From Pseudomonadota bacterium (GTDB lineage Bacteria > Pseudomonadota > Gammaproteobacteria > Acidiferrobacterales > Acidiferrobacteraceae): 64,000 bases of DNA. Position numbers and translations under genes: made by a program. Positions 7,370-16,085 of the stretch are shown one piece after another. The number at the start of each line of letters is the position of its first letter. Position 1 is the first letter of the stretch. Location of the stretch: positions 34,311 through 98,310 of the forward strand of contig JAJYDT010000002.1 of NCBI GenBank assembly GCA_021777335.1. The letters are read 5' to 3'. The notes below the pieces were generated by a model. It did not search any database and had not been told where the DNA came from. It worked only from the letters and a program-made list of their open reading frames with translations.

Positions 7370-7487
7370 GCCTCGCCGCCCAGCCATGGGCCTCGGGACG
7401 TGAGGGAAACGTCTTCGTTGCCAGTTGCCCGCGCAGCCGCACACACACGCGCCACTGATTAGGTCCACGGCGGGTGACCGTTGCCAT
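7370..7487 (-). pseudogene. N-terminal arm-binding fragment of a tyrosine integrase
   Basis: MATVTRRGPNQWRVCVRLRG then TKTFPSRPEAHGWA is the N-terminal arm-type DNA-binding domain of phage-like integrases. The ATG at 7487 has AAGGGG 9 nt upstream. The sequence then runs in frame into the PEP-CTERM fragment. The start lies 84 bp from the 3' end of tRNA-Met, the normal position for an integrase of a tRNA-targeted element. Confidence 0.65.
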
Positions 7488-7571
7488 GCTCAGCCCCTTT
7501 GGTCCAATATGGAAAAGGGGGACTGGAAAAGATAATTAATTTACGATTATTTTTTCTAAGTTATTGATTTA

Positions 7572-7648
7572 TGGTGGCTATGGGTGGACTCGAACCACCG
7601 ACCTCAGCATTATGAGTGCCGCGCTCTAACCAGCTGAGCTACATAGCC
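7572..7648 (-). tRNA. tRNA-Met (CAT)
   Basis: The 77-nt cloverleaf folds with acceptor GGCTATG / CATAGCC, anticodon loop CTCATAA (anticodon CAT), T-loop TTCGAGT and an encoded CCA. The first pair is G-C, as in elongator tRNA-Met. An initiator tRNA would have an unpaired C1. The decayed island lies immediately past its 3' end. Confidence 0.93.
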
Positions 7649-7708
7649 ATAAAGGTAAAAAAGGGTGCGATTCTGGTAGGTTCGTCCTGGGTTTGTCAAT
7701 GAAGACGG

Positions 7709-8800
7709 TCAGACGTTGAACCGGAAATGTACAACATCCCCGTCCTGGACAACGTACTCCTTACCCTCAAGGCGCAGTTTTCCGGCTTCGCGCGCCCCGT
7801 GCTCGCCCCGGTAGTTCAGGTAATCATCATATGAAATTACCTCGGCACGGATAAATCCACGCTCAAAATCGGTATGAATGACACCGGCCGCCTCCGGCGC
7901 GCAAGCCCCCTGTGCCACGGTCCAGGCCCGGACCTCCTTCGGTCCAGCCGTGAAATAGGTTTGCAATCCGAGTAGCTTGAACGCCGCCCGGATCACCCGG
8001 TCAAGCCCGGGCTCGGCAAGACCGAGATCCTCCAGGAACGCGCCCTTTTCCTCCGCAGACATCGGCGCGAGTTCCGCTTCGATCCGCGCCGACACCGGCA
8101 CCACCAGCGCGCCTTCCGCAGCTGCGAGCACCCCGACCTTATCGAGATCAGGATTGCCCGAAAATCCGGTCTCATGGACGTTTGCGATATAGAGTACCGG
8201 CTTTTGCGTCAACAGGCATAAAGGTTTCAGTAACACGCGCTCGGACTCGCTGAGATCGAGCGAACGTACGGGATGTCCCTCGTTCAGCCGTTCGTGCACG
8301 CGCGCAAGCAGCGCCACCAGCCTCGCGTCATCCTTGCCCCCTGCCTTGGCCGCTTTCTGAGCCCGCACGAGACCCTTCTCCACGGTCTCGAGATCCGCAA
8401 GCGCAAGTTCGGTGTTGATCACCTCGATATCGGAGACCGGATCGATCCGTCCACCGACATGTACGATATTGTCGTCATGAAAACAACGCACGACATGGGC
8501 CACCGCGTCGGTTTCGCGGATATTTGCAAGAAACTTGTTTCCGAGACCCTCGCCCTGTGATGCCCCGGCGACAAGGCCTGCAATGTCCACAAACTCGAAC
8601 ACTGCCGGCACGATCTTGGCCGGGCGCACGATCGCGGCAATCGCATCGAGCCGCTTGTCAGGCACCGCGACAATCCCGATATTCGGCTCGATGGTGCAGA
8701 ATGGGTAGTTTTCCGCCTGGATGGCCGATGCCGTCAACGCATTGAACAGCGTCGATTTACCGACGTTGGGAAGTCCGACAATACCGCACTTGAGTCCCAT
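7709..8800 (-). CDS. ychF: Redox-regulated ATPase / ribosome-associated GTPase-family protein YchF
   Basis: 363 residues, normal length. N-terminal Obg-like domain with P-loop [15 protein letters not shown], switch motif [20 protein letters not shown], and a C-terminal TGS domain ending [14 protein letters not shown]. YchF/OLA1 proteins hydrolyse ATP and bind ribosomes; they affect oxidative-stress responses. It ends the minus-strand run prs-rplY-pth-ychF, which is the same order as in Pseudomonas. Ten bp separate it from pth. Confidence 0.97.
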   Translation of the reverse strand: MGLKCGIVGLPNVGKSTLFNALTASAIQAENYPFCTIEPNIGIVAVPDKRLDAIAAIVRPAKIVPAVFEFVDIAGLVAGASQGEGLGNKFLANIRETDAVAHVVRCFHDDNIVHVGGRIDPVSDIEVINTELALADLETVEKGLVRAQKAAKAGGKDDARLVALLARVHERLNEGHPVRSLDLSESERVLLKPLCLLTQKPVLYIANVHETGFSGNPDLDKVGVLAAAEGALVVPVSARIEAELAPMSAEEKGAFLEDLGLAEPGLDRVIRAAFKLLGLQTYFTAGPKEVRAWTVAQGACAPEAAGVIHTDFERGFIRAEVISYDDYLNYRGEHGAREAGKLRLEGKEYVVQDGDVVHFRFNV

Positions 8801-8809
8801 AAAACCTGA

Positions 8810-9397
8810 TCACATCCTGTCCGGCTCCGTGTGCAGCCGGTTCATCGCAGACTGGATCCGGCCATCTACGACAGCCGGCAGCTCCATGAGTGCGCGCTCG
8901 ATACCGAGGTCGAGCGCTTCGCGCTCGGAAGAAGGGGCGCGCCCGAGCACATAGCCAATGATCCCCCGCCCGGGCGGGGGACGTCCGATGCCAAGACGCA
9001 GACGCATGAACGCAGCGCTACCTAGCGCCTGTTCGATACTGCCAAGCCCGTTGTGACCTCCGTTCCCACCACCGACCTTGAGGCGGACAGCCCCCGCAGG
9101 CAGGTCGAGATCGTCGTGCACGATCAGGATCCCATCGACACTGAGCTTGTGATAGCGGGCGATCTTTGCGACCGCGACACCACTGTCATTCATGTAGGTA
9201 GTGGGCGCAAGCAGCAGTACGTCATTGCCCGAAATTGTGCACCGCCCGAAACGTCCCGAAAACCGCGTCTCCGTGCGCAACGACGCCCCATACTGCCGGC
9301 AGAGTGCCTCCAGAAACCGGAACCCGGCGTTGTGCCGGGTCTCCACATATTCGGAACCCGGGTTGCCGAGTCCTGCGATGAGCTGAACACCCGCCAT
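8810..9397 (-). CDS. pth: Peptidyl-tRNA hydrolase
   Basis: 195 residues. It has the family motif GLGNPGSEYVETRHNAGFRF with the catalytic His in RHNAG and the later FLEAL, LDLPAG and GGNGGHNGL motifs. It releases peptides from peptidyl-tRNAs that drop off ribosomes. It sits between rplY and ychF in the conserved order. The start ATG at 9397 gives a standard N-terminus (MAGVQLIAGLGNPG). Confidence 0.97.
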   Translation of the reverse strand: MAGVQLIAGLGNPGSEYVETRHNAGFRFLEALCRQYGASLRTETRFSGRFGRCTISGNDVLLLAPTTYMNDSGVAVAKIARYHKLSVDGILIVHDDLDLPAGAVRLKVGGGNGGHNGLGSIEQALGSAAFMRLRLGIGRPPPGRGIIGYVLGRAPSSEREALDLGIERALMELPAVVDGRIQSAMNRLHTEPDRM

Positions 9398-9435
9398 CGG
9401 CCACCCGCCCCCCTTTTAATCCGAGCTCCGCTGCG

Positions 9436-10134
9436 TTATTTCCCTTCCTTGCCTTCCTTGCTTTCTTTGCCTTCCTTCTTGGGTACGTCCTTCTGTTCCG
9501 TGGCCGGCACTTCCGACGGAGCCGCTTCGGCGGGGGCTGCCGCTTCCACTTCGACAGCTGTGCGCACCAGGCTCACCGTCACTACAGCAAGATCATTTCC
9601 ATGCGTCAATGCCGTCAGGGCAACGCCCTCGGGCAGCGGGATACCGCTCAGATGGATGGAGTCCCCTACATGCAATCCGGAGATATCGACCGACAGGAAT
9701 TCAGGCAACTGGTTCGGCAGACAGCTCACGTCAACCTCGGTGACGAGGTGCGAGACGATGCCACCCTGCTGCTTGACCCCCGGGGCCACATCTTCCCCGA
9801 CAAAATGCAGCGGCACGGCGATGTGCAGCTTCTCTGTGGCACTGATGCGCTGGAGATCGATATGCTGGATCCGCGGCTTGAACGGATGCATCTGGATATC
9901 ACGCAGGATGGCCTGGTCGGACCCCTGCCCGAACCGCACAGTCAGGATCGACGTGGAAAATGCCTCGCTGTGAATATCGTGCCACACCTTGTCGTGCGGC
10001 AACGCAAGCATCACCGGCTCTTTCCCTGCCCCGTACAACACGGCCGGGACCAGTCCTTGATGGCGCAGGCGGCGGCTCGCACCAGTGCCCTTCGTTGTCC
10101 GCAGCTCCGCCTGCAATTCAAACTTGGTGCTCAT
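9436..10134 (-). CDS. rplY: 50S ribosomal protein L25 (general stress protein Ctc form)
   Basis: 232 residues: an N-terminal 5S rRNA-binding L25 domain plus the C-terminal TL5/Ctc domain, and a charged tail rich in Glu, Lys and Ala. The start is placed at ATG 10134 (MSTKFELQAELR) because GGGAGA lies just upstream; an upstream in-frame start would add 19 unlikely residues. It binds 5S rRNA in the central protuberance. It is downstream of prs with 53 bp between. Confidence 0.95.
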   Translation of the reverse strand: MSTKFELQAELRTTKGTGASRRLRHQGLVPAVLYGAGKEPVMLALPHDKVWHDIHSEAFSTSILTVRFGQGSDQAILRDIQMHPFKPRIQHIDLQRISATEKLHIAVPLHFVGEDVAPGVKQQGGIVSHLVTEVDVSCLPNQLPEFLSVDISGLHVGDSIHLSGIPLPEGVALTALTHGNDLAVVTVSLVRTAVEVEAAAPAEAAPSEVPATEQKDVPKKEGKESKEGKEGK

Positions 10135-10187
10135 AAACGTTCTCCCACCATAAAATAATGCCCCGTGACCAGGGCGTTTTGACACTA

Positions 10188-11138
10188 TCAATCCATGAAC
10201 AGTGAACTTACCGAATCCTCATCGGCGATCCGCCTCATGGTCTCCGCCAACAGCTCCGAGATGCTCAACTGGCGGATACGCTTGCATGCCCGGGTTTTCG
10301 CCTGCAGCGGAATCGTATCAGTTACCACCAGCTCGTCCAGCACTGACTGTTCAACTTTCTCTACAGCGTTTCCTGACAGCACAGGGTGCGTGCAATAGGC
10401 AACTACCCGGCTTGCCCCGTGATACTTGAGCGCCGTCGCCGCCTCTACGAGCGTGTTGGCTGTATCGACAAGATCGTCGAACAGTACACACGAGCGGCCT
10501 TCGACCTCGCCGATGATATGCATCACCTTGGCCTCGTTCGGGCGCGGACGCCGCTTGTCAATGATTGCAAGCCCGGCATCGAGATGCTTCGCAAGCGCCC
10601 GTGCGCGCACCACTCCGCCGACATCAGGCGACACGACCAACAGATCGTCATGCGTATTCTTCCAGATATCACCGAGCAGCACCGGCGCCGCGTAGATATT
10701 GTCAGTCGGGATATTGAAGAATCCCTGTATCTGGTCCGAGTGCAGATCCATCGTCAGCACACGGTTCGCGCCAGCCACGCTGATCATGTCGGCCACGAGC
10801 TTCGCCGTGATCGCGACCCGCGCCGTCCGCGGTCGCCGATCCTGCCGCGCGAACCCATAATAGGGAATCGCGGCGGTAATGCGCCGCGCCGACGAGCGTT
10901 TGGCGGCATCGATCATCACCAGAAGCTCCATCAGGTTGTGCGCCGACGGCGCGCATGTCGGCTGCAGCACGAAAACATCCTTGCCCCGGATGTTCTCCAT
11001 GATCTCCACCTGGACCTCACCGTCGCTGAAACGATCGACGTGCGCCTTTCCAAGCGGGATGCCGAGGCGGTGTACGACGAGTTCCGCCAACGCAGGATTG
11101 GCGTTTCCCGTGAATACCACCATGTTCTCTACCGACAT
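10188..11138 (-). CDS. prs: Ribose-phosphate pyrophosphokinase
   Basis: 316 residues, usual for class I enzymes. Motifs: [12 protein letters not shown], the flexible loop YYGFARQDR, and the PRPP-binding loop [13 protein letters not shown]. The last differs slightly from the common DDxxDTGGT by having A-N in place of G-G or A-G. The enzyme makes PRPP from ribose-5-phosphate and ATP for nucleotide, His and Trp synthesis. It follows tRNA-Gln by 57 bp. Confidence 0.97.
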   Translation of the reverse strand: MSVENMVVFTGNANPALAELVVHRLGIPLGKAHVDRFSDGEVQVEIMENIRGKDVFVLQPTCAPSAHNLMELLVMIDAAKRSSARRITAAIPYYGFARQDRRPRTARVAITAKLVADMISVAGANRVLTMDLHSDQIQGFFNIPTDNIYAAPVLLGDIWKNTHDDLLVVSPDVGGVVRARALAKHLDAGLAIIDKRRPRPNEAKVMHIIGEVEGRSCVLFDDLVDTANTLVEAATALKYHGASRVVAYCTHPVLSGNAVEKVEQSVLDELVVTDTIPLQAKTRACKRIRQLSISELLAETMRRIADEDSVSSLFMD

Positions 11139-11195
11139 GCCGCGCTCCTGCGATGGACGTCACTGCGCCCCGGCCGCCTGCGGGCCCGGAGAAAT

Positions 11196-11270
11196 TGGCT
11201 GGGGTGCCAGGATTCGAACCTGGGAATGCCGGAATCAAAATCCGGTGCCTTACCGCTTGGCGACACCCCA
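11196..11270 (-). tRNA. tRNA-Gln (TTG)
   Basis: A 75-nt tRNA with acceptor TGGGGTG / CACCCCA, anticodon loop TTTTGAT (anticodon TTG), T-loop TTCGAAT and an encoded CCA. The first pair is T-A (U-A in the RNA), as is usual for bacterial tRNA-Gln. Its 5' 21 nt overlap the 3' end of ispE on the same strand. Confidence 0.94.
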
Positions 11271-12119
11271 ATCCGCGACCACATTATAATGCCGATGAAT
11301 CGGATGCTCATTCAGCCCTGAGGCCACGAACGCAAAACAGCCTGCGGGGCTTCGCGCAACAATCGCTTGCGCCTCCCGTTCCGTTGATACCGTCACAAAC
11401 ACGGACGCGCCAGACCCTGTCATCCTGGCCTCACCGAACTGACCGAGCCAGGAAAATGCCTGATCAACCTGGGGATAGCGCCGCCGGACCACCGCCGCAA
11501 GATCGTTTCCGACGCGGCCTGCGTGAAAATCGCGTATTGTGATGGGCGCCGTATTGCGTGTCAAACCGGGATCAGAAAAGATTTCCACGGTCGAGACATG
11601 TACCGGTGGCACGAGCACCACAAACCAGGGGCATGCGAGCTCGATCGGGGTGAGACGCTCGCCGACACCTTCAGCCCAGGCCGCATGTCCATGCACGAAC
11701 ACCGGGATGTCGGCGCCGAGCGCAAGACCGATCTCGGCCAGCCGCGCGAGCGGCCAGTCGAGCCCCCACAGGCGGTTCAACGCGAGCAGGGTCGTAGCCG
11801 CATCGGAGCTGCCACCCCCCAGTCCGGCTCCAAGCGGAATACGTTTCACGAGGGTGATCTCGGCCCCCTGTCGGCAGCCCGATTGCGCCTGCAAGCGTCG
11901 CGCCGCGCGCACACAGAGGTCTTCCGCCTCAAGCCCCGTGGGCACGGCGGCATGCCGGATGGCTCCATCGACGGTCGGGAAAAAGCGCAGCTCGTCTCCG
12001 AAGTCGAGAAACTGGAACACCGTCTGCAGCAGATGGTAGCCGTCCGCGCGACGTCCGGTGACGTGCAGGAAGAGATTGACCTTCGCAGGCGCGGGCCATA
12101 CGGTCACGGCAGGTGCCAC
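11250..12119 (-). CDS. ispE: 4-diphosphocytidyl-2-C-methyl-D-erythritol kinase
   Basis: 289 residues of the GHMP kinase family: PAPAKVNLFLHV at the N-terminus, the ATP loop PLGAGLGGGSSDAA, and the C-terminal MTGSGASVF. It phosphorylates CDP-ME in the MEP isoprenoid pathway. The start is GTG at 12119, overlapping lolB by 16 bp. The last seven codons (W-G-V-A-K-R-stop) are the first 21 nt of tRNA-Gln, so maturation of the tRNA by RNase P would remove the ispE stop codon from that transcript. Confidence 0.96.
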   Translation of the reverse strand: MAPAVTVWPAPAKVNLFLHVTGRRADGYHLLQTVFQFLDFGDELRFFPTVDGAIRHAAVPTGLEAEDLCVRAARRLQAQSGCRQGAEITLVKRIPLGAGLGGGSSDAATTLLALNRLWGLDWPLARLAEIGLALGADIPVFVHGHAAWAEGVGERLTPIELACPWFVVLVPPVHVSTVEIFSDPGLTRNTAPITIRDFHAGRVGNDLAAVVRRRYPQVDQAFSWLGQFGEARMTGSGASVFVTVSTEREAQAIVARSPAGCFAFVASGLNEHPIHRHYNVVADWGVAKR

Positions 12120-12706
12120 CGCTGTACCACGAGACGCAGATGAACCGCGTGGTGCGGTCGATTGCCTCTGTGGGCAAGCGTCAGACGGCGCGGGAGGGCC
12201 ACCGAGCCATAGCGGTCATAGCTTCGAAACCTGATGGTCCAGCCAGCCTGTACGAGCCTGGTGAGGCGACCGCGCCGGTCGGCCGTGTGCTGCTGCGGAA
12301 CCCCGGGCCGGGCTGCGCCCACGATCCAATAGGAAAGATCACCTGCGGGCATCCGCCACCCGGTCACCCGGTAAATCAGGCGCTCTGAGCTCGTCGCGGT
12401 AAATGTCCGTCCATGGGCATCTTGCAGCATATCGGCACCATGATGCTCCCGTACAACGAACAGCACCCTGCCGAACGGCCCAAGTACCGTAAGTTTCTGG
12501 TGATCCCCGTCTCGCGTCCAGCGCCAGAAGGCCTGGCCCCCATGACCCCCCGAGCGGATCGCAAACTGTCCGTTTGCAGACCATTGCGTGAGCCTCCGCA
12601 ACACCCGCTGTCGTGCGCGCCAGTCCACGCGGACGCCTGGCGGTCGGGTCAGCGTCGCGCAGCCTGAAAGCCCCAGGACAAGGCCCAATACGAGGAGACG
12701 CCTCAG
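12104..12706 (-). CDS. lolB: Outer-membrane lipoprotein receptor LolB, probable CTG start
   Basis: About 200 residues (E. coli LolB 207). A signal peptide RRLLVLGLVLGLSGC ends in a lipobox with Cys, followed by conserved blocks around SANGQFAIRSGGHGGQAFWRW, LTVLGPFGR and a C-terminal strand region. LolB takes lipoproteins from LolA and inserts them into the outer membrane. No ATG, GTG or TTG precedes the Arg-Arg n-region in frame after the upstream gene's end; the best candidate is CTG at 12706, overlapping that gene's TGA as CTGA. A TTG inside the signal peptide would remove the charged start. The start is thus inferred. Confidence 0.85.
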   Translation of the reverse strand: MRRLLVLGLVLGLSGCATLTRPPGVRVDWRARQRVLRRLTQWSANGQFAIRSGGHGGQAFWRWTRDGDHQKLTVLGPFGRVLFVVREHHGADMLQDAHGRTFTATSSERLIYRVTGWRMPAGDLSYWIVGAARPGVPQQHTADRRGRLTRLVQAGWTIRFRSYDRYGSVALPRRLTLAHRGNRPHHAVHLRLVVQRWHLP

Positions 12707-14418
12707 TGCATGAATTTCTGCATGATGCGCTTCAGCGGCGCGCTTTTCGGGTCCTGCTTGAGCGCGTGCTTCCATACCGTCTCCGCCTCCCCATGATTGC
12801 CACGCTGCCACAGCACCTCGCCAAGATGCGCGGAGATTTCCGCGTCGGGACGTACTGCAAGCGCCTGCCGAAGATATCTTGTCGCTGCTTTCAGATGACC
12901 AAGCCGGTAGTCGGCCCATCCCATGCTGTCCATGATGTACGGGTCGCCTGGCTGTAACTTGAGCGCCCGCGAGATCAGGCGAAACGCCTCGTGATACCGC
13001 GTCGAATGGTTGGTCAGCGTGTATCCGAGCGCATTCAGGGCCTCCACGTTCTGCGGGTCCTTTTTCAGAATCGCGCGCAGATCCCGTTCATGCGCTTGCA
13101 ATCTGCCGAGCTTGAGTTCGACCAGGGCGCGCGCGTAAAGAAGCTGCGTATTGCCGGGGTACGTGCGCAAACTGAGACTTAATCGGTGCAATGCGGCCGG
13201 GTAACGGTGCTGCTGGCTCAGCACTTCATCTTTTGCAAGTACGAGCTCGACCCGCTGCCTCTTGCGAGTCGGCTTGAGCACGTGGAGCTTTGCCTCCGCC
13301 TGCGCAAGATGCCCTTCCCGAGCCAACAGCAAGGCGAGATGCAGTTCGCCCGGGAATAGTGACGCGCCGTGGGCCCCCCGCCCGAACCAGTACCGCGCTC
13401 GCGGGTAGTCTCCCTGCTCCTCAGCAAGATCTCCAAGATCAATCTCCACCTGATGGTTTCCCGGCTGCAGAGACAGCGTGTGCTCAAGGTATTTTGACGC
13501 CTCGGCATACCGGCTCATCTGCATGGCGAGCAGGCCGGTTGCATAGTTTGCCTCCGCGTCGTCCGGCAAATCGCGTACGACCTGCCGGAACTGGTCCAGC
13601 GCTGCGCCCCAGTCCTTGACGTTCACAAGGTAACGGGCGTAATTCAGCCGAAGCTCCGTCGCCTGGGGATAGGTATAAAGAAACGAGTGATAAAAGCGCG
13701 CGGCCTGTCCGGCGTGCCCTGCAAGCATGAGGATACGGCCCTTGAAGATGGCCGCCTCCTCCCATGCAGGCTTGAGCGCAAGACTCTGGTTGATCGCCGC
13801 CTCCGCGGACTTGAGACGGGTGCGTTCTACGTCAAGCCGCGCCAGCGCGAAGTAGGCATGCGCGCTGCGGGGATGGATTGCCACCAGTCTCTGCATGATC
13901 GCCGCAGGGTTGGTCCCTGCAGGCTGATGCGCGAGCAGGCCGGCGATCGCCAGATAGTCGTTCGCACGCTGATCCGCGGCGGAGAGGCGCAGGACAGTTG
14001 CAAGCTCCTGTTCCGCTACCCGCGGCTGGCCGTCGCCAAGCAGCGCCTGGGCATAAGCCTCATGAGCAGCAAGACTCTTCGGCTCGGCCTTGACCCAGAT
14101 CTCGGCTGCGGCGCTGGCCCGGCTGTACTGCCCCGTATACAGGGCAATCTCTGTGGTCCGGCGGGCGAGCCTCGGATCCTTGGTCTGCGCCGTGGCGTCC
14201 GCAAGATACTTGATTGAAACGTTGAAATCTCCGCGCTCGCCCGCGATCTCTCCCAGCAGCACGTCGTACATCAGCTTCTGTGTCAGTGCGACGTGGGGGT
14301 AGGATGCGGTTTTGGGAGCCGGTACGGGCGTAGGTCTCGGTCGGGCCGGCAGGGTGCTGCAGGCCGCACACAGCGAGGAAACCAGCAACATGCCTGCCAG
14401 CCGCGCACACTTTTTCAT
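12703..14418 (-). CDS. Tetratricopeptide-repeat lipoprotein (PA4667-like)
   Basis: 571 residues. A lipoprotein signal ends at SSLCAAC (about residue 19), then a Pro-rich linker, then TPR repeats through the whole length; clear units include YPARARYWFGRGA-like and ALNALGYTLTNHSTRYHEAF, and the last is AEISAHLGEVLWQRGNHGEA. The gene order TPR-lolB-ispE matches Pseudomonas, where this TPR lipoprotein is of unknown function. The start ATG at 14418 has GGAGAGC upstream. An open frame continues far upstream but runs antisense to the CstA-like gene and is not used. Confidence 0.9.
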   Translation of the reverse strand: MKKCARLAGMLLVSSLCAACSTLPARPRPTPVPAPKTASYPHVALTQKLMYDVLLGEIAGERGDFNVSIKYLADATAQTKDPRLARRTTEIALYTGQYSRASAAAEIWVKAEPKSLAAHEAYAQALLGDGQPRVAEQELATVLRLSAADQRANDYLAIAGLLAHQPAGTNPAAIMQRLVAIHPRSAHAYFALARLDVERTRLKSAEAAINQSLALKPAWEEAAIFKGRILMLAGHAGQAARFYHSFLYTYPQATELRLNYARYLVNVKDWGAALDQFRQVVRDLPDDAEANYATGLLAMQMSRYAEASKYLEHTLSLQPGNHQVEIDLGDLAEEQGDYPRARYWFGRGAHGASLFPGELHLALLLAREGHLAQAEAKLHVLKPTRKRQRVELVLAKDEVLSQQHRYPAALHRLSLSLRTYPGNTQLLYARALVELKLGRLQAHERDLRAILKKDPQNVEALNALGYTLTNHSTRYHEAFRLISRALKLQPGDPYIMDSMGWADYRLGHLKAATRYLRQALAVRPDAEISAHLGEVLWQRGNHGEAETVWKHALKQDPKSAPLKRIMQKFMH

Positions 14419-14428
14419 CTTGCTCTCC

Positions 14429-14460
14429 GACACATGAGGCACATGTGTCCCGTCGGACAC
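14429..14460. promoter_or_regulatory. Two overlapping dyads between divergent genes
   Basis: GACACATG / CATGTGTC (14429-14449, 5-nt spacer) and GTGTCC / GGACAC (14445-14460, 4-nt loop) are both perfect and share bases. They lie between the TPR lipoprotein (minus) and the CstA-like gene (plus), right at the start of the former. An operator or attenuating hairpin is plausible; the factor is unknown. Confidence 0.45.
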
Positions 14461-14508
14461 CCCGATCGATAAACGCGGCGGGGATTGTCTACAATAGATT
14501 GAGAATCT

Positions 14509-16029
14509 ATGAACGCCTTGATCCTGCTTACCATTGCGGTCGCGATCCTCGCACTCGGCTACCGCTACTTTGCCAGATTCCTGGCGACCGCCGTGCTTAC
14601 CGCGCGCGCGCCACGATACGATCGCTATAGTACCGCGCAGAGCGCTGCGACAGAAGAGGACACGGGCATGAGTGCCTATGCCGCCCTCGGTGCACGCGCC
14701 GGTGTGCCGCTCGTCCTTGCGGGCGCGGGTCTGCTTTCCGCCTGGGGCTGGACCCCGGGTTTTCTGTGGATCCTGACATCCGGCGCACTGTTCGCCGGTG
14801 CCTACGCAATCGCGCTGGTCTCGCGCGATCCCGCGCACGCGCCCATACCGGCAACCATTATCTATGCCCTTGGGCTCGTCACGAACGCGTTTTCGCTGCT
14901 GTTGCTTGCCACGCTGCTTGCGGCCTTGCCCGGAGCTGCCGCCGCGTATGTCCTCGAGCTTGCATTGTTTGCAGCAATCGCGCGGTGGCGCGCGGGTACA
15001 GAGGGACCGCCTGCAGCGACCATGGGCCTGGCCATAGTCGCCGTGGCCGGGGCGTGTCTCTTCGGGACGGAATACCCGCTTGCGATCATCGGGCGCCTGG
15101 AACTGCACTCGGGTGCCGGATCCTTCGGCATTGGTGCGGTGACCGCATGGGCAGCACTGATCCTGATCGACCTTCGCGTGAAGACCACGCTTCGCCAGCC
15201 GCTGCTCGAGCGGGCCGGGGCGCTGCAGCTCGTCGCGGTCATGGCGCTTGCGCTACTCGCGGCAGTGCTCTGGCATCCCTCAATGACCATACCGGCGTTT
15301 CATCGTGGACCCCAGGATACCCATGCGCTGCCTGGATTGGTCCTTATGTGCACGGGGCTGCCGCTCGGGGCAATCTACTTTTACTGGGCAAGCGAAGATA
15401 CTGCCCCCCGAGTCTCCCGGACCGGCTCCTACGCCCTCTCGGCAGTCCTCACGGGGATGGCGATTGTGTCGTTCCTTGCGGTCGCGACCTTGCGTCCGGA
15501 TGGGGTCGCCAGATACCTACCAGGTCTGCGGCCGGCCCCGTTCCTGGGTTTGCGCTCAGTCATTTACGGGCTTGGGCAATGGCTCAGCGTGCGGGCAGCC
15601 CCCTCCGCGTTCATGCTGACATTCGCCGGCGCCTCGGTCGCGATCGCGCTACGCTCCGGCCTCAGCTTTGGGCTCGAGCGGCAGGCGCAAACCGGCGCGG
15701 CACTGGCACCGGAAAGCCAGCGGTTCGGGGATTACAGCGTTCTGCTGCCCCTTGCGCTCACGGCACTAGCCACAGCGGCGGCACCCCGGGAGGCCTGGGC
15801 GCTTTTCGGCGCCGCAAGCCTTCTCGTCGCCGGCCGCCTGCTGTGGCAGGCAGACGACGGGCGCATGAATCTGCTGGCCTGGATTGGCGTATCGGTGATC
15901 GCACTCGCCGACTGGGCGCTTATTGCGCGCCTTGTCGCTTACTGGCATGAGCGCAGAGGCCTTGGGACCGCCATTGCGATCGCGATACTTGCTTGGCAGG
16001 CATGGACATGGCGCAGAAGGCAGGCTTGA
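14509..16029 (+). CDS. Divergent CstA-like membrane protein
   Basis: 506 residues, almost wholly hydrophobic, about 14 helices. The start MNALILLTIAVAILALGYRY, then FARFLA, closely resembles the N-terminus of CstA (pyruvate/peptide transporter), and LVLAGAGLLSAWGW corresponds to the AGAGPIxGPxxA-x-WGW region. The highly conserved VPTxxxVLFGHHFA block between them is missing or unrecognisable, and the charged central loops differ. It may be a derived transporter or a protein that has lost transport. It is followed by hemA after 56 bp. Confidence 0.6.
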   Translation: MNALILLTIAVAILALGYRYFARFLATAVLTARAPRYDRYSTAQSAATEEDTGMSAYAALGARAGVPLVLAGAGLLSAWGWTPGFLWILTSGALFAGAYAIALVSRDPAHAPIPATIIYALGLVTNAFSLLLLATLLAALPGAAAAYVLELALFAAIARWRAGTEGPPAATMGLAIVAVAGACLFGTEYPLAIIGRLELHSGAGSFGIGAVTAWAALILIDLRVKTTLRQPLLERAGALQLVAVMALALLAAVLWHPSMTIPAFHRGPQDTHALPGLVLMCTGLPLGAIYFYWASEDTAPRVSRTGSYALSAVLTGMAIVSFLAVATLRPDGVARYLPGLRPAPFLGLRSVIYGLGQWLSVRAAPSAFMLTFAGASVAIALRSGLSFGLERQAQTGAALAPESQRFGDYSVLLPLALTALATAAAPREAWALFGAASLLVAGRLLWQADDGRMNLLAWIGVSVIALADWALIARLVAYWHERRGLGTAIAIAILAWQAWTWRRRQA

Positions 16030-16053
16030 CATCCCTTATGGCTTCGGCAAAAT
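16026..16053 (+). promoter_or_regulatory. Possible sigma-70 promoter of hemA
   Basis: A perfect -35 TTGACA (16026-16031) overlaps the stop of the preceding gene; 16 nt later is CAAAAT (16048-16053) as a weak -10. Initiation would be about 25 nt before the hemA ATG. No ribosome site is clear. Confidence 0.35.
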
Positions 16054-16085
16054 GGTGGGTTACCGATCGCTGATATAGTGGCCGC

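Noticed and set aside
3033..7571. Intact phage-defence or toxin system in the island
   Set aside because: Only hicA and the HigA-RadC fusion are open; the other parts are truncated or frameshifted, so no complete system can be claimed.
14419..15108. Long upstream extension of the TPR lipoprotein frame
   Set aside because: It is antisense to the CstA-like gene, lacks any domain, and a good signal peptide and ribosome site exist at 14418.
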